A stretch of DNA of 64,000 nt from Pelotomaculum_C sp050950345 (GCA_050950345.1 JBMNHK010000007.1:460522-524521), one strand, 5' to 3'; counted from the first letter of the stretch, positions 32,089 to 41,179 are shown. Program-made: numbers and translations. Notes: generated from the letters alone by a model not told the origin.

Positions 32089-33552
32089 ATGAAGGTGGAA
32101 CCGAGCACAAAAAACCAGGTTCTCTCCGGACTCTTCTGGAAAATGATGGAGCGCGGAGGGACGCAGGGCATACAGTTAGTCGTACAGATAATCTTAGCAC
32201 GGTTATTGCTGCCGGAAGATTTTGGGACAATAGCAATTGTCACTGTATTTATTGCCGTAGCGGCTGTGTTTGTGCAAAGTGGTTTCAGTACGGCGCTGAT
32301 CCAAAAAAAGAATGCAGATACATTAGATTTTTGTTCAGTTTTTTATGCCAGCCTTTTTCTTGCCGTTATCGTTTACACGATCATATTTTTTGCGACGCCG
32401 TTAATTGCCGGCTTTTACCAGCAACCACAGTTGATCCCGGTTCTAAGGGTGCTGGCAGTGATATTATTTTTCGGGGCGGTAAACTCGGTGCAAAATGCTG
32501 TCGTATCAAGAGCCATGCAGTTTAAGCGGTTCTTTTTCAGCAGCGTCGGCGCCATATTGCCTGCAGGCGCCATAGGTATAAGCATGGCCTATACCGGTTG
32601 CGGAGTTTGGGCCCTGGTTGGGCAACAGCTGGCTAATCATTTGCTGGTTACTGCCATACTCTGGTTCACAGTGAAGTGGCGACCAAAGCGGATGTTCTCC
32701 ATGGAGCGGTTGAAAGAGCTGTTTTCATTCAGCTGGAAGCTGTTATGCTCCGGGTTGATAGATGTGATTTACAACAATGCTTACAGCCTGGTTATCGGCA
32801 AGGTTTATAATCCCCAAATGCTGGGGTATTTCAACAGGGGCGAACAGTTTCCCAAGCTTATCGTGACCAATGTTAACGATTCTATTTCCAGTGTGATGTT
32901 TCCAGCTTTATCTGCCAATCAAGATGACCGGGAACGGGTTAAGACGATGGTGCGACGCTCAATGATCACCAGTTCTTTTGCCGTATTTCCGATGATGATC
33001 GGATTGGCGGTTGTAGCAGAACCGCTGGTGAGTGTATTGCTGACGGATAAATGGCTGCCCTGCGTCCCTTTTTTGCAACTCCTGTGTATCTCTTATGCCT
33101 TATGGCCGGTACATACGGCCAACCTGCAAGCCATCAACGCTGTTGGCAGGAGTGATATTCATTTAAAGCTGGAGATCATCAAAAAGTGTATTGGCGTCAC
33201 GGCCCTTGTTGTGGGCATACAGTTTGGGATCTATGTGCTGGTAGCGCTTATGCCCATAACATCAGTAATCTCCAGCTTTATCAATGCTTGCCCCAATAAG
33301 CGGCTTTTGGGCTACACGATTAAGGAGCAGTGGCTCGACCTTATGCCGTCCTTGCTGTTGTCGCTGTGCATGGGAGCTGCAGTATATAGCCTTAATTTTA
33401 TGGGTTTAGAGACCTGGCCTACGCTGGTCCTTCAAGTAGTCTCGGGTGTAGCGATATACCTGGGCCTGGCCTATATTTTTAAGCTTGAATGTTTTACCTA
33501 CTTACTCGGCACATTTAAAGAATTAGTCCCAGAGAGGCAGGGGGCGAAATAA
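32089..33552 (+). CDS. Polysaccharide flippase, Wzx/MOP family
   Basis: A 487-residue protein with about 14 membrane helices. The N-terminus (GLFWKMMERGGTQGIQLVVQ) and ARLLLPEDFGTIAI are typical of the MATE-like polysaccharide-exporter subfamily. It would move the undecaprenyl-linked repeat unit to the outer membrane face. It follows the second glycosyltransferase by 37 bases; GAAGG lies just ahead of the ATG. Confidence 0.88.
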   Translation: MKVEPSTKNQVLSGLFWKMMERGGTQGIQLVVQIILARLLLPEDFGTIAIVTVFIAVAAVFVQSGFSTALIQKKNADTLDFCSVFYASLFLAVIVYTIIFFATPLIAGFYQQPQLIPVLRVLAVILFFGAVNSVQNAVVSRAMQFKRFFFSSVGAILPAGAIGISMAYTGCGVWALVGQQLANHLLVTAILWFTVKWRPKRMFSMERLKELFSFSWKLLCSGLIDVIYNNAYSLVIGKVYNPQMLGYFNRGEQFPKLIVTNVNDSISSVMFPALSANQDDRERVKTMVRRSMITSSFAVFPMMIGLAVVAEPLVSVLLTDKWLPCVPFLQLLCISYALWPVHTANLQAINAVGRSDIHLKLEIIKKCIGVTALVVGIQFGIYVLVALMPITSVISSFINACPNKRLLGYTIKEQWLDLMPSLLLSLCMGAAVYSLNFMGLETWPTLVLQVVSGVAIYLGLAYIFKLECFTYLLGTFKELVPERQGAK

Positions 33553-33580
33553 TTCTTTATTAGGAGAAAGAGACATCTAA

Positions 33581-34279
33581 ATGAAGGTCGGTATAATGCA
33601 ACCATACTTCTTTCCATATATAGGGTACTGGCAATTGATCAAGGCTGTGGATAAATTTGTCATCTATGATGATGTTAATTTTATCAAAAGAGGTTGGATC
33701 AATAGAAACAAGATTTTGAACCAGGGAGAAGGGAAGTTCATCAACCTGCTGGTGAGTCAAGCCAGCCAGAACAAGCTGATCAATGAACTTGAAGTATTGA
33801 AAAACCTCATCCACAATAAGAAGTTGCTGAAAACCCTTGAGAGTTGTTATCGGCGGGCGCCGTATTATGCAGATGTCCTGCCGGTTATTGAAAGTATCAT
33901 AACTCAAGATGAGGGGAACTTAGCCAGGTATCTAGAGTTTTTAATCATGAGGCTGTGTGAGTATCTATCCATCGACACTGAAATCATCCTTTCATCCAGG
34001 ATCAACAAAAACAACGACTTGCGGGGGCAGGATAAGATTATTGAAATCTGCAAAATACTTGGCGCCGATGAATATATCAATGGGACAGGCGGACAGGCTT
34101 TATATTCCCGGGAAGAGTTTGCAGCCTGTGGGATACATCTGAAGTTTTTAAAGACTGATGAAATTGTCTATCAGCAGAATACTGCTGAGTTTGTACCCAA
34201 TCTATCCATCATTGATGTGATGATGTTCAATGGGCCAGGGAAAATCAATGAGATGTTGGATGGTTATGAATTGCTGTAG
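33581..34279 (+). CDS. WbqC family protein
   Basis: A 232-residue protein with the WbqC hallmark MQPYFFPYIGYWQLI at the N-terminus, followed by IYDDVNFIKRGWINRN. WbqC-like proteins occur in gene clusters for acylated amino-dideoxy sugars, where they are thought to help transfer an amino-acid or acyl group to the sugar amine; the enzymatic role is not firmly established. It stands between the flippase and a GNAT acyltransferase, which supports a sugar-modification job. Confidence 0.85.
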   Translation: MKVGIMQPYFFPYIGYWQLIKAVDKFVIYDDVNFIKRGWINRNKILNQGEGKFINLLVSQASQNKLINELEVLKNLIHNKKLLKTLESCYRRAPYYADVLPVIESIITQDEGNLARYLEFLIMRLCEYLSIDTEIILSSRINKNNDLRGQDKIIEICKILGADEYINGTGGQALYSREEFAACGIHLKFLKTDEIVYQQNTAEFVPNLSIIDVMMFNGPGKINEMLDGYELL

Positions 34280-34314
34280 GAGTATTGCTATACAAATACT
34301 TATGAGAGGGGAGA

Positions 34315-34857
34315 ATGATGAGTAATAGGCTGTATTTAAGAGCATTTGAATATGAAGATTTAAAATTCCTTAATATGTTAAGAAATGATGACTCGTTTTT
34401 TGCGTTGACTACGGGAAACAAATATTACATATCATCAGAGCGCGACAAAAAATGGATTGAAGATAAAATATTCAATAATTATAATCAATTATATTTGATG
34501 CTTTGTACCATTGAGGGCAACCAGCCAATCGGGTATATCTGCGCAACAAATATTGATTATATCAACAGAAAGGCTCAGTTGGGCGGTATAGCAATAACAC
34601 CAGAGTTTGCCGGGGCAGGCTATGGAACGGAAGGCACTCAATTGTTGTTAAGGCATTTGTTTGGAGAAATGGGCTTAAATAAGGTGTATGTCTTCTCCCT
34701 GGAAGAGCACGCAGCCACATTGAGAATCGCTGAGAAAACAGGTTTTCAAAAAGTCGGCCTGGTGAGGGATTATGTGTATAAGCAGAACAGGTTTCACAAT
34801 GCCTACCTGTTAGAAATATTGCGGGCAGATTATGAACAAAGAATAAACGAAGAATAA
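34315..34857 (+). CDS. GNAT-family N-acetyltransferase
   Basis: A 180-residue RimJ/RimL-like acetyltransferase. The acetyl-CoA loop is present as AGAGYGTEGTQLLLRH (about residues 112-127), and the typical RIAEKTGFQKVGLVRDYVY follows. With WbqC next door, the likely substrate is a dTDP- or UDP-amino sugar. ATG 34318 is an equally possible start. It is the last + gene before a convergent minus gene. Confidence 0.85.
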   Translation: MMSNRLYLRAFEYEDLKFLNMLRNDDSFFALTTGNKYYISSERDKKWIEDKIFNNYNQLYLMLCTIEGNQPIGYICATNIDYINRKAQLGGIAITPEFAGAGYGTEGTQLLLRHLFGEMGLNKVYVFSLEEHAATLRIAEKTGFQKVGLVRDYVYKQNRFHNAYLLEILRADYEQRINEE

Positions 34858-34875
34858 AAACCCACCGGACAATAA

Positions 34876-36069
34876 TTAACCGGATGCCGGGTGCTCATGC
34901 GTTGCTGCAGGAGTAGAGTCGATGACTGCTGCAAAAAAGGCTTCATATTCCTTGACCACCAGCTCCCAGGAATATATCCCACGGATCCTGGTTTTTGCTG
35001 CTGTAGTTAACCAGCTGATTTGCCTGGGCGGGAGTTGTTCCACCTGCTTAAGCAAGTTGCTTAAAGAACCGGGTTTTTTACTGAAAAACAGGGCAGAATC
35101 GCCGGCAACTTCCCGGTTGAAAACAACGTCCAGCAGAATATTTAAAGGAGTATTGGCCATGGCTTCTAAAAGGGAGGGGTTGGTGCCGCCCACTTCATGG
35201 CCGTGCAGGTAGGCAAAGGCATTCTGGCGGATGGCGGTGAGCAATTCCTCGTCATACACGGTGCCTACAAATTTGATCCGGGGGCAGGTACTAAAAGCAG
35301 TGCTGGCATCAAGTTTTCGATAGAATTTGTTTTTCTCAACATTGGTGACTATCACCAGGTCTCTATTGCTGTTAGAAGCGATAAATTCACGCAGCATGAC
35401 TTCATAATTGTTTTCCGGCACAAACCGGCCCACGATTAAATAGTAAGAGTCACTGATCCGGTGTCTCTTTTTCCATTCTATAAAAGCCCGTGCCGGCCAT
35501 TGCCGCTGGGGTGAGATAATTGCCCCGTAGGGAATGAAGGCCGTTGCTTTGTTGTAGGCGGCATAACGGGTATGAATATAATCTTCAATTGCTTTCGAGT
35601 CACAGACCACATGATCGGCGGTTTTGACGCAAAGCCTTTCGGATATTTTCCAATACTGCTTGATCAAGATGTTCCATTTACTGCGCAGCCACTCATGGCC
35701 GTCAGGGTTGACCAGCAGCTTAATATTTCGTTGGCGCAGCTTGTCTTTGAAGAACAACAGAAACGGTCCTATCCTGCAGGCGCAGATATAGATAATGCAA
35801 TTTTTTAGCCCATGCTTTTCAATGTAGCGGAGGCTCTCCTGCAGGCTGCGCAGATCATAGATAACCGGAGCGGCGCTGCCGATTTTGGGCGTCTTGATCT
35901 GGAAACAGTGGACGCCCTTGAAGTCGAACTCGCTGTCTTCATCCGCCATGCAGGAGACATGATAGTGAATCCGGCTGTCCTGCCGCCAGGTGGTCAGTTT
36001 TTCTACAAAGGTTTCGAAACCGCCGTAATTAGCCGGGATGCCTTTGGAGCCGATAATGAAAATATGCAA
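34876..36069 (-). CDS. DUF1972 glycosyltransferase (GT4-like)
   Basis: A 397-residue GT-B protein. The start MHIFIIGSKGIPANYGGFET is the signature of the DUF1972 domain found in rhamnosyltransferases and related enzymes; the C-terminal half has the GT4 pattern with YLHGHEVGGTNPSLLEAMA. It would add a deoxysugar made from the rfbA/rfbB pathway encoded just upstream (50-base spacing, same strand). It converges with the GNAT gene, with 18 bases in between. Confidence 0.88.
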   Translation of the reverse strand: MHIFIIGSKGIPANYGGFETFVEKLTTWRQDSRIHYHVSCMADEDSEFDFKGVHCFQIKTPKIGSAAPVIYDLRSLQESLRYIEKHGLKNCIIYICACRIGPFLLFFKDKLRQRNIKLLVNPDGHEWLRSKWNILIKQYWKISERLCVKTADHVVCDSKAIEDYIHTRYAAYNKATAFIPYGAIISPQRQWPARAFIEWKKRHRISDSYYLIVGRFVPENNYEVMLREFIASNSNRDLVIVTNVEKNKFYRKLDASTAFSTCPRIKFVGTVYDEELLTAIRQNAFAYLHGHEVGGTNPSLLEAMANTPLNILLDVVFNREVAGDSALFFSKKPGSLSNLLKQVEQLPPRQISWLTTAAKTRIRGIYSWELVVKEYEAFFAAVIDSTPAATHEHPASG

Positions 36070-36119
36070 AAAGATCCCACCTTGCTTAGATGATCAGATG
36101 AAGGGTTATTCTTAATCCC

Positions 36120-37004
36120 TTAAAAGAGAGCTTTGTGCTCCAGGATGCTCTGCAGGTATTGACCGTAGTCCGTCATACTTAAGGCAGCCGCCTGTTCGGC
36201 CAGCTGGTCCGCGGTGATATAACCCTTGTGATAGGCAATTTCTTCGGGACATGAGACCATCAACCCCTGGCGTTTTTGGATCGTTTCAATATAATTGGAG
36301 GCCAGGAATAAAGAGTTGTGGGTGCCGGTGTCCAGCCAGGCAAAGCCCCGGCCCAATACCTCCACATTGAGGCTGCCGTCATCCAGATAGGCCTTGTTGA
36401 CGTCTGTGATTTCGAGCTCGCCCCGGGCGGAAGGTTTGAGGCTCTTGGCGATATCCACAACCCGGTTGTCGTAAAAATACAGGCCGGTGACGGCGTAGTT
36501 GGACTTAGGGACGGCAGGTTTTTCTTCTATGCTGATGGCTTTCTTGTTTTTATCGAATTCTACCACGCCATAGCGCTGGGGATCGTTGACCCAGTAAGCA
36601 AAAACCGTGGCACCGCTTTCCTTGCCGGCGGCTGCCGTCAGATAACCGGTGAGATCGTGGCCGTAAAAAATATTGTCTCCGAGGATAAGGGCGCAACCGT
36701 CTTGTCCGATAAATTGCTCACCCAGCAGAAAGGACTGAGCTAATCCGTCCGGTGAGGGCTGGGCGACATACTGTATATTGATGCCGAACTGGCTGCCGTC
36801 TTTGAGCAGATGGATGAAATTCGGCTGGTCCTTAGGTGTGGTAATGACCAGGATATCGGTGATGCCCGCCAGCATCAGCGTGCTTAAGGGGTAATAAATC
36901 ATTGGTTTATCGTAAATGGGCATCAGTTGTTTGCTGACCGCGATGGTAATAGGATACAGCCGTGTGCCGGAGCCGCCTGCAAGAATAATGCCTTTTTTAA
37001 TCAA
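36120..37004 (-). CDS. rfbA: Glucose-1-phosphate thymidylyltransferase
   Basis: A 294-residue RmlA with KGIILAGGSGTRLYPIT and QPSPDGLAQSFLLGEQFIG. It makes dTDP-glucose from glucose-1-phosphate and dTTP. I choose TTG 37004, which overlaps the TGA of rfbB (TTGA) and follows GGAAGGTGG by about nine bases; the longer frame to 37178 would add 58 unrelated residues lying inside rfbB. The normal RmlA length supports this. Confidence 0.93.
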   Translation of the reverse strand: MIKKGIILAGGSGTRLYPITIAVSKQLMPIYDKPMIYYPLSTLMLAGITDILVITTPKDQPNFIHLLKDGSQFGINIQYVAQPSPDGLAQSFLLGEQFIGQDGCALILGDNIFYGHDLTGYLTAAAGKESGATVFAYWVNDPQRYGVVEFDKNKKAISIEEKPAVPKSNYAVTGLYFYDNRVVDIAKSLKPSARGELEITDVNKAYLDDGSLNVEVLGRGFAWLDTGTHNSLFLASNYIETIQKRQGLMVSCPEEIAYHKGYITADQLAEQAAALSMTDYGQYLQSILEHKALF

Positions 37005-38080
37005 ACTGATGCGCCACCTTCCGGTTGAATTGTGCCCAGGCGCTCCTGGTGATAACTGCCGTTGTTGATATTTTCGCACCAGGCGCTGTTGTCCAAATAC
37101 CACTGCACTGTTTTCCGCAAACCCGAGGCAAAGCTCTCTGCAGGTTCCCAGCCCAGCTCCCTTTTGATCTTGGAGCAATCAATAGCGTAGCGGCGGTCAT
37201 GTCCCGGCCGGTCCTTGACAAAACGGATCTGTGATTTATAACTCTTGCTGTCGGGGCGGGGACGGATTTCGTCCAACAAGCTGCACAATTCATTGACTAC
37301 TTCAATATTGGTTTTCTCGCTGTTGCCGCCGATATTATAGGTTTCACCGGGGACACCCCTGTCCAGGACCTTGCCGATAGCGACACAGTGGTCCTCTACA
37401 TACAGCCAGTCCCGGATATTCTGGCCGTCACCGTATACGGGCAGGTCTTTGCCGTTAAGGCAGTTAAAAATCATCAAGGGGATCAGTTTTTCCGGAAATT
37501 GATACGGGCCATAGTTGTTAGAGCAATTGGTGGTCAGCACCGGCAGCCCGTAGGTGTGATAATACGCCCGGACAAGGTGATCTGCGGCGGCTTTGGAGGC
37601 AGAGTAGGGAGAGTTAGGGGCATAAGGTGTAGTTTCTGTAAAATATCCCTGGGGTCCAAGGGAGCCATAGACCTCATCGGTAGATATCTGCAAAAAGCGG
37701 AAACTGTCCCGCAGAAGGCCGGGATTGTTTATATAGTAATAATTGGCGGCTTCCAGCAGATTAAAGGTGCCGTTAATATTGGTCTGGATGAAGGCTGCCG
37801 GCCCGTCAATGGAGCGGTCAACATGTGTTTCCGCGGCAAAGTTGATGATGGCGCAAGGTGAATAACGGTCAAGCAAATCACGGATCAGTGCCTTGTCGCA
37901 AATATCCCCCCGGACAAAAACATGGTTTTCATTCCCCTGTAAATCAGCAAGTGATTCTAAGTTTCCGGCATAGGTAAGCTTGTCCAGGTTGATCACCCGC
38001 ACATGTTCATGTTGGATAGCGTACCTGACAAAATTGCTGCCGATAAACCCCGCTCCTCCGGTAACCAGCCAGGTTTTCAT
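37001..38080 (-). CDS. rfbB: dTDP-glucose 4,6-dehydratase
   Basis: A 359-residue SDR enzyme. NAD-binding motif TGGAGFIGSNFV at residues 7-18, catalytic region STDEVYGSLG and YSASKAAADH (YxxxK). It converts dTDP-glucose to dTDP-4-keto-6-deoxyglucose. With rfbA it forms the first two steps of dTDP-deoxysugar synthesis; rfbC and rfbD are not in this window, so the final sugar could be rhamnose made elsewhere or an amino-deoxysugar. Confidence 0.94.
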   Translation of the reverse strand: MKTWLVTGGAGFIGSNFVRYAIQHEHVRVINLDKLTYAGNLESLADLQGNENHVFVRGDICDKALIRDLLDRYSPCAIINFAAETHVDRSIDGPAAFIQTNINGTFNLLEAANYYYINNPGLLRDSFRFLQISTDEVYGSLGPQGYFTETTPYAPNSPYSASKAAADHLVRAYYHTYGLPVLTTNCSNNYGPYQFPEKLIPLMIFNCLNGKDLPVYGDGQNIRDWLYVEDHCVAIGKVLDRGVPGETYNIGGNSEKTNIEVVNELCSLLDEIRPRPDSKSYKSQIRFVKDRPGHDRRYAIDCSKIKRELGWEPAESFASGLRKTVQWYLDNSAWCENINNGSYHQERLGTIQPEGGASV

Positions 38081-38295
38081 CAGTATTCCCCCAATTTGTA
38101 ATCAATTACAATTTTTATCCAGCAGGTAGCAAGATATATATTTAACATCAAGGATAGATTTCCCTGCTTTTCCAGCTGAAAAATATAACAATTGGGTGCA
38201 ATGGGCAGTGCTCTGTCACTGGGTGGAAAATAATGCCAGAAAAAAGAAGGGGAACTTTCTTCCTGGTAAAATTAAGTCGGTTCTGTAATTTTTTG

Positions 38296-38325
38296 TTGTT
38301 CAAGGAGTTTTTTAAATGGTATAAT
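38296..38325 (+). promoter_or_regulatory. Promoter of the LCP gene
   Basis: TTGTTC (38296-38301), 18 bases and TATAAT (38320-38325) with a TGG extension just before the -10 box. Transcription would begin near 38332, about 30 bases before the LCP start. The rest of the 280-base spacer from 38081 is AT-rich without a visible gene. Confidence 0.6.
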
Positions 38326-38360
38326 TGCTTACCTGTACATTAGCCAATGAAGAGGTTGAC

Positions 38361-39275
38361 ATGAAAAAAAGCAATCAGATTGCCTTGTTAATAACCCTGG
38401 GAGCGGTACTGGCAGCGGGCTTTTTTGCCGCATATTACATTAATCAGTCACACAACTATAATAAGCTTTTCGCCGCAGTAGAGGAAGATGCCGGCTATTA
38501 TGATGAAATTGGAGCAAAATCCAGTATCATCAACATCCTATTCCTTGGCATTGACAAAATAGAAGGAGGGGAAAGCCGGCTGGGGATCTATCGCAGCGAT
38601 ACAATTGCTATTGCCAGAATCGACCTGGATAATAAGAAAGTAAAGGTTTTGAATATACCCAGGGATACTTATTGTTATGTACCGGTGGAAGATGATTACG
38701 ATAAGATCAATCATGCTTATGCTTATGGCAGCCTGGAAGGAAAGGCGGTCCAGGCCAGCATCGACGCCATCCACCATTACATCGGCAAAGAATTTATCGA
38801 CTATTATTTTGCAATGGACCTGGAGCCTATCCCCAGTATTGTGGATGAACTGGGCGGGGTGCTCCTGGATGTGGAAATAGAGATGAAGACCTATGGAGCC
38901 AACCTGGACAAAGGCCTTCAGTGGTTAAACGGCAGACAGGTGTATGATTACATTCACTGGCGTTTTTCACCGGGGGGAGATATCGACCGGATTAAACGCC
39001 AGCAAAAATTTATGAGCACATTTTTCAAACAGCAGCGAGATAATGGCAAGCTGCTGGAGACCCTGTATGTGGTCTTAAAACATGATGTCCATATCGAGAC
39101 CGACCTGACTATGTAGCAAATGCTTGGTTTGGTCAACTATTTTAAAAGAGTCCCCAGCGGCAGCATCACCTATTATACCTTCCTGGGGGAAGGGAAGAAC
39201 ATTAACGGCATAGACTACTGGATCCCTGATGATAAAGAAGGGGTAATCAAGATTTTTTTTGAGCCAATGATTTAA
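38361..39275 (+). pseudogene. LytR-CpsA-Psr (LCP) glycan ligase with in-frame TAG
   Basis: The frame starts at ATG 38361, has one N-terminal membrane helix (about residues 8-28) and the LCP core: IYRSDTIAIARIDLDNKK, NIPRDTY, DKINHAYAYG, and the C-terminal RIKRQQKFMSTFF. It stops at TAG 39114-39116 but stays in phase for 52 more codons that carry the typical LCP ending (TYYTFLGEGKNINGIDYWIP). The complete protein would have 304 positions. LCP enzymes attach polysaccharides to peptidoglycan outside the cell. The TAG is a simple substitution (for example from GAG or CAG), or is read through. The short product alone would lack the last beta-strand region. Confidence 0.85.
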
Positions 39276-39316
39276 AACTCATAGGTGCTGAATGTAAGAT
39301 TTTATGAAAAAACCCC

Positions 39317-39345
39317 TTGACAGTTACTTACCAATTTGCTAATAT
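39317..39345 (+). promoter_or_regulatory. Promoter of the DUF1659-YvrJ-amidase cassette
   Basis: TTGACA (39317-39322), 17 bases and TAATAT (39340-39345), overlapped by a second TATAAT at 39343-39348. It lies 42 bases after the end of the LCP frame and about 150 bases before the DUF1659 start. Confidence 0.65.
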
Positions 39346-39493
39346 AATGCCAGAACATTTGTTCGGGCAGGGACAATGTGAAAAGCATTTACCTGCCCTT
39401 TTTGTTTTTCACCGTCTCTGCCCCGCTCCAGGACCCCCAACCCCAAATGCAGGTGGGAATGCGCCACCTGCACCATGGAAAGGAGGTGATTAT

Positions 39494-39718
39494 GTGGCAG
39501 TAAGCAAAGTACCCGGCACTTCTGTGCTGAAGCTGGTGCTGGACACCGGCCAGGTGGTCAACGGCAACCCGGTCCTGCGCACCAGGAGCATCAACGGAAT
39601 CAAGTCCACTGCAGCCGACCAGGACTTGTTTGATGCAGCTCAAGCCCTCGCCGGACTGCAGCAGTACACCTTAAACGCCGTCAGGCGTGTGGACAACAGC
39701 ACCCTGATCAATGCCTAA
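39494..39718 (+). CDS. DUF1659 family protein
   Basis: A 74-residue protein starting at GTG 39494, seven bases after AAAGGAGGTGA. The sequence (MAVSKVPGTSVLKLVLDTGQ, then RTRSINGIKSTAADQDLFDA) fits the DUF1659 family, small soluble proteins of unknown function found in spore-forming Firmicutes, usually just ahead of a DUF2922 gene. A longer upstream extension of the frame is not supported because the promoter and ribosome-binding site lie within it. Confidence 0.8.
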   Translation: MAVSKVPGTSVLKLVLDTGQVVNGNPVLRTRSINGIKSTAADQDLFDAAQALAGLQQYTLNAVRRVDNSTLINA

Positions 39719-39760
39719 TCAAGGCACAAAACACATAATTTTATGAAAGGAGGACATTGA

Positions 39761-39991
39761 TTGGTAACCAACTCTTCAATCCTGCGTATGGTTTTCCGCA
39801 ACGCAGAGGACAAAAACGTCACCATCACCCTGGACAATCCCCGTCCTGACATCACCGGCGCCGAGATCGAAGCGGCCATGGACCTGGTGATCGCCCGCAA
39901 TATCATTACCAGTTCCGGCGGTGACCTGGTAGCCAAACAGGACATCCGCATCATCGACAGCACCACCAATGATCTCTACGACCCGGCCTAG
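39761..39991 (+). CDS. DUF2922 family protein
   Basis: A 76-residue protein starting at TTG 39761 behind AAAGGAGG. It contains LRMVFRNAEDKNVTITLDNP and a C-terminal IRIIDSTTNDLYD, which fit the DUF2922 family. Function unknown; it regularly follows DUF1659, as here (42-base gap). The two proteins are acidic, of equal size and share a beta-rich pattern, so they may be partners or structural subunits of the same assembly. Confidence 0.8.
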   Translation: MVTNSSILRMVFRNAEDKNVTITLDNPRPDITGAEIEAAMDLVIARNIITSSGGDLVAKQDIRIIDSTTNDLYDPA

Positions 39992-40155
39992 AGCCTAAGG
40001 CGCGAACTGCGGCACTCAGCCCAGTTTTAGATTAGCGGCATCTAAAAGCACCCGCATGGGGCTATCACGCTGCAGGTGGTTGGGGGCCCCAGGCGGAGGC
40101 AATAGGTCGCAAAAAATATCTACCCAGAGAGGGAGCTTTAAAGGAGGGATCTTTA

Positions 40156-40314
40156 CTGGATCTAATCCTGCAGGCAGTGGGCAATGTCGGATTTCCCATA
40201 GCCGTGGCTGCGTATCTGCTGGTGCGCATCGAGAGCAAGCTGGAAGCCCTGGCTGCCAGTATTGCCAGGTTGGCCGAAGCAGTAGCCGGTAGGCGGCAGC
40301 AGGAGGAAGGGTAA
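40156..40314 (+). CDS. YvrJ family small membrane protein
   Basis: A 52-codon gene. After AAGGAGGG (40141-40148) the only sensible start is CTG 40156, followed by DLILQAVGNVGFPIAVAAYL and LVRIESKLEALAASIARLAE. The GNVGFPIAVAxYLLVRIE core is the YvrJ signature: one membrane helix followed by an amphipathic helix. Such proteins are often described as holin-like. It precedes a soluble wall amidase by 76 bases. Confidence 0.78.
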   Translation: MDLILQAVGNVGFPIAVAAYLLVRIESKLEALAASIARLAEAVAGRRQQEEG

Positions 40315-40328
40315 CCTGAGCAAAAGAT

Positions 40329-40358
40329 AAGCCGCCTGCGCTTCACAGCCGGCGGCTT
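40329..40358 (+). other. Hairpin between yvrJ and the amidase gene
   Basis: AAGCCGCC (40329-40336) and GGCGGCTT (40351-40358) form a perfect 8-bp stem with a 14-base loop. It is not followed by a T-run on the plus strand, so it may weaken rather than stop transcription into the amidase gene. Confidence 0.5.
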
Positions 40359-40390
40359 GTCTTACAAAAAACAGAGGAGGAAGTGGTTTG

Positions 40391-41101
40391 ATGAAAATCT
40401 GCATTGATCCCGGGCATGGCGGTTATGATCCCGGGGCTGTAGGTCCCAGTGGTTTGCGGGAAAAAGACGTGACCCTGGCAGTAGCGCTGCTGCTGGCTGA
40501 CTTGTTGAGGCAAGCCGGTTGCGAAGTGTTCCTTACCAGGACCGGAGACACCACCTCGTGGACTCCGGAAGAAGACCTGCAAAGAAGGTGTGACCTGGCC
40601 AATCAAGCCGGGGCCGATCTGTTTATCAGCATTCATGCTAACGCAGCAGGAAATCCCGCCGCCACAGGAACAGAAACTTATTGTTACCGGCGGGGAGGCC
40701 AGGGGGAGCGGGTGGCAGCCGCCATCCAACAACAGCTGGTAGCCGCTCTGGGGCTGCCGGATCGCGGGGTAAAAACAGCCAGCTTCTATGTATTGCAACA
40801 TACTGCTATGGCCGCAGTGCTGGCGGAGCTGGCCTTCATCAGCAACCCTCGGGAAGAGGCCTTATTGAGCACGCCGGCCTTTCAGCAACAGGCGGCCCGG
40901 GCTATAGCTCAGGCTATTGGCAGCCTGTATGGCTTTGGCCCGGAGCAAGAATTGGATCCATTGCTGCCGGCCGTCACCAAACTTCAACAGGCCGGGGTAA
41001 TAGAAACCCCTGAATACTGGCTGCAAAACGCTGTAGCCGGCAGGTCCTGCAAGGGTGAATATGTGGCCAGGTTATTAAAAAACATGGCCAGTAAATTATA
41101 A
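40391..41101 (+). CDS. N-acetylmuramoyl-L-alanine amidase (Amidase_3)
   Basis: A 236-residue enzyme. The zinc ligands are in the first segment (IDPGHGGYDPGAVG, H9), LREKD (Glu) and SIHANA (His); the catalytic Glu is in LAELAFISN. It cleaves the bond between MurNAc and L-Ala. There is no signal peptide or membrane helix, in contrast to CwlD, so export would need another route such as the small YvrJ membrane protein encoded upstream. The last 50 residues (about 187-236) form an extra helical tail. ATG 40391 follows GAGGAGGAAG. Confidence 0.88.
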   Translation: MKICIDPGHGGYDPGAVGPSGLREKDVTLAVALLLADLLRQAGCEVFLTRTGDTTSWTPEEDLQRRCDLANQAGADLFISIHANAAGNPAATGTETYCYRRGGQGERVAAAIQQQLVAALGLPDRGVKTASFYVLQHTAMAAVLAELAFISNPREEALLSTPAFQQQAARAIAQAIGSLYGFGPEQELDPLLPAVTKLQQAGVIETPEYWLQNAVAGRSCKGEYVARLLKNMASKL

Positions 41102-41179
41102 AATTTGAGTGCCATCCCCTTATATTCATTAAAATGGTATACTTGATCATATTTATACCTGGCAAAGAGGTGACCTGTA

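Noticed and set aside
34858..34892. Bidirectional terminator between the convergent GNAT and DUF1972 genes
   Set aside because: CCGG and ACCC/GGGT segments could pair with a large bulge, but the stem is too weak to call.
39114..39116. TAG as a pyrrolysine codon
   Set aside because: No PYLIS-like structure could be recognised and LCP enzymes have no need for Pyl; a nonsense substitution is simpler. Listed as a possibility only in the finding.
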